Part shown: piece by piece, positions 1-5,505 of the stretch
Layout: each line of letters starts with the position of its first letter
Numbering within the stretch: position 1 is the first letter of the stretch
DNA from: an uncultured Lachnospira sp.
GTDB taxonomy: Bacteria > Bacillota > Clostridia > Lachnospirales > Lachnospiraceae
DNA: 5,659 bases
Direction: 5' to 3'
Assembly (NCBI GenBank): GCA_900772425.1
Contig: CAAHEK010000076.1
Coordinates: 1 to 5,659, forward strand
Notes under the pieces: model-generated
The model's input: only the letters and a program-made list of their open reading frames with translations
The model's database searches: none
Told to the model about the DNA's origin: nothing
Translations under genes and position numbers: made by a program

Positions 1-759
1 CCTTTCATTTATTTTATCCATTGCACCATCAGAAAATTTCACACCATAAAGCAAATCAGAGCTATTCTTTGGTTTGTATATTCTCATTTTACTTACAGTT
101 GTAATTTGTTCCATAAGAGCAATACTTCCAGATTTAAGTTTTAAAATCTCTTTCTCATATATCTGTAATTTCCTTTTCTCTACAAGAAGCCCATCAACAC
201 GTTTTTCTAAATTACTAAGATGATTACCTACTTCTTTTATAAAGTCTGCTTCTGGTTCAATATTTATTTCCACTGTTTTTCTCAAAATATTTAAAGTTTC
301 ATTCATTTCAGAAATCTCTTGTTCAATCTGATTCATTAATTTATTATACTTAGCATCAAGTTTGTCATGTAATTCATTTCCCAAAAAAATGTCTCTTTCA
401 TAAGTATCATATTCTTTTCCTGATGAAAGCGGAATCACAGTTACAACAGGTGATGATTGTTTATTGTCATTATCTAATACAATTGCATAATGTAATCCCC
501 CATGCTCACTACCAACATTAAATCCAAAATCCAAGGAAATAACATCGCCCCTTTTATATTTAGGAATAAGTTTGTAATCAAATCTTTCTTCTGAAACTAG
601 ATATTTACTGTAACTTTCAATCCAATATGCAATTAAATCAGCTTTCTTTTTATGTTTTGGATTAGGACTGTTAATAAATATTTCAAATGTATTATTAAGT
701 TGTTTTATAGCATTCTTTTTGTGTTTTATTACATCTTCATCTGTAATATTTTTTCCCAT
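1..759 (-). CDS. MazF/PemK-like protein with coiled-coil insertion, C-terminus cut by window edge
   Basis: The frame is open from ATG at 759 to the left edge, giving 253 residues without the stop. Residues 1-65 are a charged, mostly helical region. Residues 68-126 match the first half of a MazF/PemK fold: KRGDV at 69-73, GSEHGG at 83-88 and VTVIPLSS at 106-113. Residues about 131-209 are two long, charged, leucine/isoleucine-patterned helices split near 164-170, so probably an antiparallel coiled-coil hairpin. Residues 211-228 (GSIALMEQITTVSKMRIY) match the later MazF strand/helix that reads DSVILLEQIRTIDKQRL in Bacillus EndoA. The hairpin therefore interrupts the MazF fold and is not just appended. 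Classical MazF proteins (about 115 residues) are mRNA interferases; this protein is more than twice that length. By my hand alignment the EndoA catalytic Arg25 is His90 here and Thr48 is Ser112, so RNase activity is uncertain. The ribosome site GAGAGG lies 7 nt before ATG. No antitoxin gene is visible upstream; one could lie beyond the left edge. The gene is more AT-rich than pgi. Proteins of this long type are, from memory, annotated as PemK/MazF toxins in Firmicutes. Confidence 0.82.
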   Translation of the reverse strand, partial: MGKNITDEDVIKHKKNAIKQLNNTFEIFINSPNPKHKKKADLIAYWIESYSKYLVSEERFDYKLIPKYKRGDVISLDFGFNVGSEHGGLHYAIVLDNDNKQSSPVVTVIPLSSGKEYDTYERDIFLGNELHDKLDAKYNKLMNQIEQEISEMNETLNILRKTVEINIEPEADFIKEVGNHLSNLEKRVDGLLVEKRKLQIYEKEILKLKSGSIALMEQITTVSKMRIYKPKNSSDLLYGVKFSDGAMDKINER

Positions 760-810
760 TCACTTACCTCTCTACATTTATTTGTATTCTATACTTTTTA
801 TATTTTTATA

Positions 811-839
811 ATTATATAAATTTTCTTATGTTATGTCAA
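811..839 (-). promoter_or_regulatory. Consensus sigma-A promoter of the MazF-like gene
   Basis: Read on the minus strand, a perfect -35 TTGACA (839-834) and a perfect -10 TATAAT (816-811) are separated by exactly 17 nt. Transcription would start near 804, giving a leader of about 45 nt before ATG at 759. The -10 overlaps a short AT-rich dyad (TTATA/TATAA arms, 806-819) that could be an operator, but in such AT-rich DNA this is weak evidence. Confidence 0.8.
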
Positions 840-865
840 TTTTATTTAAAAACCTCTCTTCTTCC

Positions 866-894
866 TTGAATTCGACAAATTTAAATAGTATAAT
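866..894 (+). promoter_or_regulatory. Likely sigma-A promoter of pgi
   Basis: A -35 TTGAAT (866-871) and a perfect -10 TATAAT (889-894) are separated by 17 nt. A start near 901 would give a leader of about 84 nt before the pgi ATG. This promoter is back to back with that of the MazF-like gene: the two -35 boxes are 26 bp apart. Confidence 0.72.
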
Positions 895-895
895 T

Positions 896-924
896 TTGTT
901 AAGATTATTTGTGCAATTTAATAT
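896..924 (+). promoter_or_regulatory. Possible second, weaker pgi promoter
   Basis: TTGTTA (896-901) and TAATAT (919-924) are also separated by 17 nt, directly after the better promoter at 866-894. A start near 931 would fall at the foot of the leader hairpin. Each box has mismatches and the DNA is AT-rich, so a chance match is quite possible. Confidence 0.25.
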
Positions 925-929
925 TTTAT

Positions 930-953
930 TTAAGGTACGCTTCTGCGCCTTAA
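930..953 (+). other. Bulged hairpin in the pgi leader
   Basis: TTAAGG (930-935) pairs with CCTTAA (948-953) and CGC (938-940) pairs with GCG (945-947). A 2-nt bulge (TA, 936-937) lies on one side and a TTCT loop on top, giving nine base pairs. It ends 17 nt before the AAGGAG ribosome site (971-976) and has no following T tract, so it is not a terminator. It could stabilise the mRNA 5' end or be a protein-binding element; the role is unknown. Confidence 0.5.
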
Positions 954-984
954 CACTACAAAAACATATTAAGGAGAGTAGATT

Positions 985-2565
985 ATGGTTACATGGAATA
1001 ATTTGGACAAACTTACATCTTTTAAGGAGCTTTCAGATGTTAAGCCTGTAGAGCTTAAGGAAGTAATGAGCAGAGCTGATGGCGCTGACCGTGTTAAGAA
1101 CTATAGTGTTCCTATGGCTTGCGGTCTTTCTTACAACTATGCTTCAAAGCAGGTAGACGAGGATGTTTTAAATGCTCTTGAAAAACTCGCCAATGAGGCA
1201 GAACTTGCTGACAAATTTGCAGCTTTATATAACGGAGAGGTTATTAATACAGGGGAAAAAAGACTTGTTCTTCATCATATGACAAGAGGACAGCTTGGCA
1301 ATCCTGTTAATGCAGACGGCGTTGACAAGAGAACATTTTATAAGAAGCAGCAGGAACGAATCGCAGAATTTGCAAACAAAGTACATAACGGCGAAATAAC
1401 TAATGCTGCCGGCGAAAAGTTCACAACAGTTGTACAGATTGGTATCGGCGGGAGTGATTTAGGACCAAGAGCAATGTACATAGCTCTTGAAAATTGGGCA
1501 AAGAAAAACAATTCATTTAAAATGGAAGCCAAATTCATAAGCAATGTTGACCCTGACGATGCTGCAGCAGTATTAGCATCTACAGATGTCGCACATTCAA
1601 TATTCATACTTGTTTCAAAATCAGGTACAACTCTTGAAACACTTACTAACGAATCATTTGTTAAAAATGCTTTAAAGAACGCAGGTCTTGATCCAGCAAA
1701 GCATATGATTGCCGTAACAAGCGAAACATCACCACTTGCAGGAAGTTCAGATTATCTTGATGCATTTTTCATGGATGACTATATCGGAGGCCGTTTCTCT
1801 TCAACATCTTCAGTCGGTGGTGCTGTATTATCACTTGCATTCGGTCCTGAAGTATTTGCACAGTTCCTTGACGGAGCCGCAGAAGAAGACAAACTCTCTG
1901 CTAATAAGAATCTTAGGGAAAACCCTGAAATGTTAGATGCCTTAATCGGCGTATATGAAAGAAATGTACTTGGATACCCATGTACAGCGGTATTGCCTTA
2001 TTCTCAGGCTTTAAGCCGTTTCCCTGCTCATCTTCAGCAACTTGATATGGAGTCAAATGGTAAATCTGTTAACAGATTTGGCGAGCCTGTTACTTATCCT
2101 ACAGGTCCTGTTATCTTTGGTGAACCGGGAACTAACGGACAGCATTCTTTCTATCAGCTTCTTCATCAGGGAACAGATATAGTTCCTTTACAGTTCATCG
2201 GATTTAAGAACAATCAGCTTGAAACTGATGTTGTAATTCAGGACAGCACAAGCCAGCAGAAGTTATGTGCTAACGTAGCTGCCCAGATTGTAGCATTTGC
2301 ATGTGGTAAAGACGATGAGAACCTTAACAAGAATTTCAAGGGTGGCAGACCATCAAGCATTATTATTGGTGATAAGCTTACACCTAAGGCACTTGGTGCT
2401 CTTCTTGCACATTTTGAAAATAAGATAATGTTCCAGGGATTCGTATGGAATGTAAACAGCTTTGACCAGGAAGGTGTACAGCTCGGAAAAGTTCTTGCAA
2501 AACGTGTACTTGCCCATAATACTGACGGCGCACTTAAGGTTTACAGCGATTTACTCAATATATAA
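985..2565 (+). CDS. pgi: Glucose-6-phosphate isomerase, long form
   Basis: This cytoplasmic enzyme interconverts glucose 6-phosphate and fructose 6-phosphate in glycolysis and gluconeogenesis. The 526-residue product has both family signatures: IGGRFSSTSSVGG around 267-279 and FDQEGVQLGK at 493-502. The first SIS domain carries GIGGSDLG (153-160) and the phosphate-binding SKSGTT (211-216). The catalytic residues expected from animal and E. coli enzymes are present: Arg270, Glu356 in MESNGK, His387 in GTNGQHS and Lys502. The start is supported by AAGGAG (971-976), 8 nt before ATG. The gene appears to be monocistronic, with its own promoter at 866-894 and a strong terminator at 2593-2638. The length and the wording of the motifs place it with the long E. 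coli/animal/spirochaete-type enzymes. The roughly 450-residue form usual in Bacillus and Clostridium differs, which is notable if the host is a Firmicute. No frameshift or missing active-site residue is seen. Confidence 0.97.
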   Translation: MVTWNNLDKLTSFKELSDVKPVELKEVMSRADGADRVKNYSVPMACGLSYNYASKQVDEDVLNALEKLANEAELADKFAALYNGEVINTGEKRLVLHHMTRGQLGNPVNADGVDKRTFYKKQQERIAEFANKVHNGEITNAAGEKFTTVVQIGIGGSDLGPRAMYIALENWAKKNNSFKMEAKFISNVDPDDAAAVLASTDVAHSIFILVSKSGTTLETLTNESFVKNALKNAGLDPAKHMIAVTSETSPLAGSSDYLDAFFMDDYIGGRFSSTSSVGGAVLSLAFGPEVFAQFLDGAAEEDKLSANKNLRENPEMLDALIGVYERNVLGYPCTAVLPYSQALSRFPAHLQQLDMESNGKSVNRFGEPVTYPTGPVIFGEPGTNGQHSFYQLLHQGTDIVPLQFIGFKNNQLETDVVIQDSTSQQKLCANVAAQIVAFACGKDDENLNKNFKGGRPSSIIIGDKLTPKALGALLAHFENKIMFQGFVWNVNSFDQEGVQLGKVLAKRVLAHNTDGALKVYSDLLNI

Positions 2566-2592
2566 TCCTTAAACATACAATACACATACCAC

Positions 2593-2642
2593 AAAGGAGT
2601 CAGGTCTTACGATTCATACAGTAAGACCTGACTCCTTTTATT
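2593..2642 (+). terminator. Rho-independent terminator of pgi, possibly bidirectional
   Basis: The arms 2593-2610 and 2621-2638 are perfectly complementary over 18 bp, with a 10-nt loop. On the plus strand the stem runs into TTTTATTATATTCTTTATT, a good U-rich tail. It starts 28 nt after the pgi stop. On the minus strand it lies 23 nt after the hcp stop, but the following tract is only TTT then GTGG. It should therefore act mainly for pgi and perhaps weakly for hcp, which has no other terminator before pgi. Confidence 0.93.
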
Positions 2643-2661
2643 ATATTCTTTATTATCTGTT

Positions 2662-4335
2662 CTACACAGCCTGTCCAAGGCATGTCTTTATATCATCCTC
2701 CGGATTGCTTATAAGTCTTAACTGGAATGTATCAACCAGATACTGTAATACATTTGGACTAATAAACGCAGGAAGTGTCGGACCAAGATAAATATTTTTT
2801 ATTCCTAAGCTTAACAATGCCAATAAGTCAGCAACCGCCTTCTGCTCATACCATGATACAATAAGCGACAACGGAAGCCCGTTCACATCTGTTCCGAAAG
2901 CATCTGCAAGCGCATTTGCAATCAAAATCGCAGAATATACATCATTACATTGACCTACATCTAAAAGTCTTGGAAGTCCTGCTACCGTGCCAAAATCCAT
3001 TTTATTAAATCGGTACTTTCCACACGCAAGCGTAAGAATCATGCAATCCTTGGGAACCATAGCCGCAAAGTCAGTATAGTAGCTTCTTCCCGGTCTTGCG
3101 CCATCACATCCTCCTATTAAGAAGAAATGTCTTATCTGTTTATTCTTTACCGCTTCTACAAGCTGTTCTGCATATGAAAGTGCTGCATGGTGTCCAAAGC
3201 CGACAAGAATTTCCTTGACATCTTCATCTTCCTTAAATCCACCTAATTCCAATGACCGCCTTATAATCTCGCTAAAATCTTTTTCGCCATTTTCCTTTTT
3301 GCCAATATGCTTCACACCATCCCAGCCGACAACATTTGTTGAATATATACGGTCCTTATAGGTATCTCTTGGTCGCATAAGGCAGTTGGTTGTCATAAGA
3401 ATACAGCCCGGTATATTATCGAACTGCTTCTGCTGATCCTGCCATGCCCCGCCAAAGTTTCCAATCAGATGCTTGTATTTTTTAAGTCCGTCATATCCAT
3501 GTGACGGAAGCATTTCCCCATGTGTATAAATGTTTATCCCAAGGCCTTCGGTCTGTTTTAAAAGCATTTCCAAATCCTTTAGATCATGTCCCGATACAAT
3601 AATAAACGGTCCCTTCTTTATGTGGACATCAACTGTATGTGGCGCAGGATTTCCATAAATTGTTGTATTTGCCTCATCAAGCTTTTTCATAACCTCAATC
3701 GCCATATCTCCGGTCTTCATGGTTAAGCGTATCAGTTCCTCAACCGTAAGCGAATTATCAGTGAGAGCAGCAAGTGCCTCTATATAAAAATTATCAACAT
3801 TATCACTATAATATCCAAGCTCTCTTGCCTGATGACCATAAGCACTTATTCCTTTCAGCCCATATAAAATGGTCTGTCTTAATGAACGTATATCGGGATC
3901 CAGCGACTTATCATACATAATTCCGGCAACAGGAGCCTCTCTTAGCATATCAGCCTTAGTTTCAGGCAAATCAAGTGCAGCAGCTGGAACCATATAATCA
4001 TCTACAGCTACTGCGTTTTTATATTCCTCTTTTATTTTCTGTGATTTTTTTAATAATCTGACATGATCATCTGCATCAAAATTTACATTTGTAAGCGTGG
4101 TAAACAGGCAGTTCTCTATAAAGCTTACCACCTTCTTATCCGCATTTATTCCTGATGCAAGCAGTGGTTTCATAAGAAAGCTTATACCCTTAAGCTGGAA
4201 TATAAGCAAATCCTGTAAATTGGCTATTTCAGGTGTCTTTCCACACACCCCGAGCTTGGTACAGCCTTTTCCTCCCGCTGTCTGCTCGCATTGATAACAA
4301 AACATATCATAATCCAAATCCATATTATTACCCAT
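2662..4335 (-). CDS. hcp: Hybrid-cluster protein (hydroxylamine reductase / NO-related)
   Basis: This is a cytoplasmic iron-sulfur protein of the prismane family. Hcp reduces hydroxylamine in vitro and is linked to nitric-oxide detoxification and protein S-nitrosylation in vivo. The 557-residue product has the N-terminal cubane ligands Cys13, Cys16, Cys25 and Cys31 (C-x2-C-x8-C-x5-C), the spacing of strict-anaerobe class I proteins; the enterobacterial form is wider. The hybrid-cluster ligands known from Desulfovibrio all have counterparts: His250 (SGHDL), Glu274 (THGEM), Cys318 (TTNCL), Cys410 (GGCDGARPGR), Cys438 (LACGKYRFN), Cys463 (GQCND), Glu497 and Lys499 (WYEQKA). Start choice: AAGGAG at 4355-4350 is the only good ribosome site, but the gap to ATG at 4335 is 14 nt, longer than ideal. 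Later in-frame ATGs at residues 5 and 11 have no better site. No NADH-dependent reductase gene (hcr) adjoins it. The upstream inverted repeat at 4361-4438 may regulate it. Confidence 0.96.
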   Translation of the reverse strand: MGNNMDLDYDMFCYQCEQTAGGKGCTKLGVCGKTPEIANLQDLLIFQLKGISFLMKPLLASGINADKKVVSFIENCLFTTLTNVNFDADDHVRLLKKSQKIKEEYKNAVAVDDYMVPAAALDLPETKADMLREAPVAGIMYDKSLDPDIRSLRQTILYGLKGISAYGHQARELGYYSDNVDNFYIEALAALTDNSLTVEELIRLTMKTGDMAIEVMKKLDEANTTIYGNPAPHTVDVHIKKGPFIIVSGHDLKDLEMLLKQTEGLGINIYTHGEMLPSHGYDGLKKYKHLIGNFGGAWQDQQKQFDNIPGCILMTTNCLMRPRDTYKDRIYSTNVVGWDGVKHIGKKENGEKDFSEIIRRSLELGGFKEDEDVKEILVGFGHHAALSYAEQLVEAVKNKQIRHFFLIGGCDGARPGRSYYTDFAAMVPKDCMILTLACGKYRFNKMDFGTVAGLPRLLDVGQCNDVYSAILIANALADAFGTDVNGLPLSLIVSWYEQKAVADLLALLSLGIKNIYLGPTLPAFISPNVLQYLVDTFQLRLISNPEDDIKTCLGQAV

Positions 4336-4360
4336 AAGTCGCGTCTTTTCTCCTTCATTA

Positions 4361-4438
4361 TTATAATCCGGATACGCAATTTCAGCTTATTACTCTTCAT
4401 TGATTATAAGCAGTCTTAAACGTATCCGGCATTTATAA
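4361..4438 (-). promoter_or_regulatory. Nested inverted repeat and possible promoter region upstream of hcp
   Basis: CCGGATACG (4368-4376) and its exact complement CGTATCCGG (4421-4429) flank an inner pair GCTTAT (4385-4390)/ATAAGC (4406-4411). The outer arms extend outward as TTATAAT (4361-4367) and CATTTATAA (4430-4438), which match apart from a 2-nt difference. On the minus strand a perfect -10 TATAAT lies at 4408-4403 inside the dyad, but I see no good -35 box 17 nt upstream, as expected of an activator-dependent promoter. The element is too loosely looped, and lacks a U tail, for a good cysK terminator. It could be a pair of operator half-sites or a leader RNA structure; the sequence alone does not decide. 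Confidence 0.5.
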
Positions 4439-4482
4439 TATTATGGATAAAATATGTCTGATTTATTCAAAGTTTTCCTGAA

Positions 4483-5418
4483 TTAGTTATTGAAAAGTGC
4501 TGTTGAAAGGTATCTGTCTCCTGAGTCAGGAAGTAATGCAACTATAACCTTTCCTGCATTTTCCGGTCTTGCTGCAAGAATCTGTGCTGCCTTTAATGCT
4601 GCACCTGATGATATACCAACAAGAACACCTTCGCTTGTAGCGAACTTTCTTCCTTCTTCAAATGCATCGTCATTCTCTATTGCTATAACTTCATCGTAAA
4701 CTTCTGTGTTAAGCACCTTAGGAACGAAACCTGCACCGATACCCTGAATCTTATGTGCACCTGCTGTACCCTTTGATAATACAGGGCTTGTTGCAGGCTC
4801 TACAGCTACTACCTTAACATCAGGATTCTTTGACTTAAGATATTCACCAACACCTGTTACAGTTCCGCCTGTACCAACACCTGCTACAAATATATCAACC
4901 TTTCCTTCTGTCTGCTCCCAGATTTCAGGACCTGTTGTCTCTCTGTGTGCCTTAGCATTTGCAGGATTATCAAACTGTCCAAGAATGACTGAACCAGGAT
5001 TCTCTTCCTTGAGCTGTTCTGCCTTCTCAATGGCACCCTTCATACCCTTAGCACCTTCTGTAAGAACAATCTTTGCACCATAAGCTTTAAGAAGATTACG
5101 TCTTTCAACACTCATTGTATCAGGAAGTGTAAGAACCGCTTCGTATCCTTTAGATACTGCAACTGCTGCAATACCAATACCTGTATTTCCTGATGTTGGC
5201 TCGATAATCTTTGCGCCCGGCTTTAAAAGACCTTTCTGCTCTGCATCCTCAATCATTGCAAGTGCAACTCTGTCTTTAACAGAACCAGCCGGATTAAGAT
5301 ACTCAAGCTTTGTAAGCAATGTAGCATTTGTAATTCCTGCATTTGCAGCATATCTTGATGCTCTAAGAAGTGGTGTATTTCCTATTAATTCTAATGTACT
5401 GTCAATAATTTTACTCAT
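4483..5418 (-). CDS. cysK: Cysteine synthase A (O-acetylserine sulfhydrylase)
   Basis: This PLP enzyme makes cysteine from O-acetylserine and sulfide in the cytoplasm. With the ATG at 5418 the product is 311 residues, the usual CysK length. It has the PLP lysine Lys48 in PAGSVKDR, the substrate-binding loop TSGNTG (75-80), the phosphate-binding GTGGT (182-186), GISSGA (268-273) and the C-terminal PDSGDRYLST (298-307 region). No CBS-domain extension is present, so cystathionine beta-synthase is unlikely. Start choice: an ATG 12 codons upstream (5454) keeps the frame, but GGAG at 5428-5425 sits 6 nt before the ATG at 5418, and the protein then begins MSKIIDSTLELIGNTPLL, as is normal for the family. 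The 87-nt gap to the preceding minus-strand gene contains no obvious terminator, promoter, T-box or riboswitch, so read-through from that gene is possible. hcp follows in the same direction after 147 nt. Confidence 0.95.
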   Translation of the reverse strand: MSKIIDSTLELIGNTPLLRASRYAANAGITNATLLTKLEYLNPAGSVKDRVALAMIEDAEQKGLLKPGAKIIEPTSGNTGIGIAAVAVSKGYEAVLTLPDTMSVERRNLLKAYGAKIVLTEGAKGMKGAIEKAEQLKEENPGSVILGQFDNPANAKAHRETTGPEIWEQTEGKVDIFVAGVGTGGTVTGVGEYLKSKNPDVKVVAVEPATSPVLSKGTAGAHKIQGIGAGFVPKVLNTEVYDEVIAIENDDAFEEGRKFATSEGVLVGISSGAALKAAQILAARPENAGKVIVALLPDSGDRYLSTALFNN

Positions 5419-5434
5419 AATAATCTCCATTCCT

Positions 5435-5454
5435 GCATTTTTGCATTTTTGCAT
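5435..5454 (-). repeat. Short tandem repeat of TGCAAAAA just before the cysK ribosome site
   Basis: On the plus strand GCATTTTT occurs twice in a row (5435-5442, 5443-5450), followed by GCAT (5451-5454). On the minus strand every unit carries an ATG, in shifting frames because the unit is 8 nt. It ends 6 nt upstream of the GGAG that serves the cysK start. Confidence 0.7.
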
Positions 5455-5505
5455 ATTTTATTTTTGTTTTAATCTTTAACATTTTAATATTTAATAAATT
5501 TAATT

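Noticed and set aside
833..1051. Plus-strand open frame overlapping the pgi start, which could have been an antitoxin for the MazF-like gene
   Set aside because: It starts upstream of the pgi promoter, has no ribosome site, overlaps pgi in another frame and has a low-complexity composition from AT-rich DNA.
1338..1607. Minus-strand open frame inside pgi
   Set aside because: It is antisense to the conserved SIS domain coding sequence and has no ribosome site or recognisable protein; it is a shadow of pgi.
1736..1936. Plus-strand open frame inside pgi in another frame
   Set aside because: It lies wholly within well-conserved pgi sequence and has no independent support.
4097..4294. Plus-strand open frame opposite the start of hcp
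   Set aside because: It is antisense to the conserved cysteine-ligand region of hcp and has no ribosome site.
4361..4438. Inverted repeat as a rho-independent terminator of cysK
   Set aside because: The outer arms enclose a 44-nt loop with only a weak inner stem, and no U tract follows on the minus strand.
4490..4699. Plus-strand open frame opposite the end of cysK
   Set aside because: It is a shadow of the conserved cysK C-terminus.
5419..5454. Twelve-residue N-terminal extension of CysK (start at 5454)
   Set aside because: The extension is encoded by the tandem repeat and lacks a ribosome site. The ATG at 5418 has GGAG 6 nt upstream and gives the normal family N-terminus.
5419..5505. Possible T-box or SAM riboswitch controlling cysK
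   Set aside because: The 87-nt gap is almost entirely A/T, with no conserved T-box or SAM riboswitch motif and no terminator stem.
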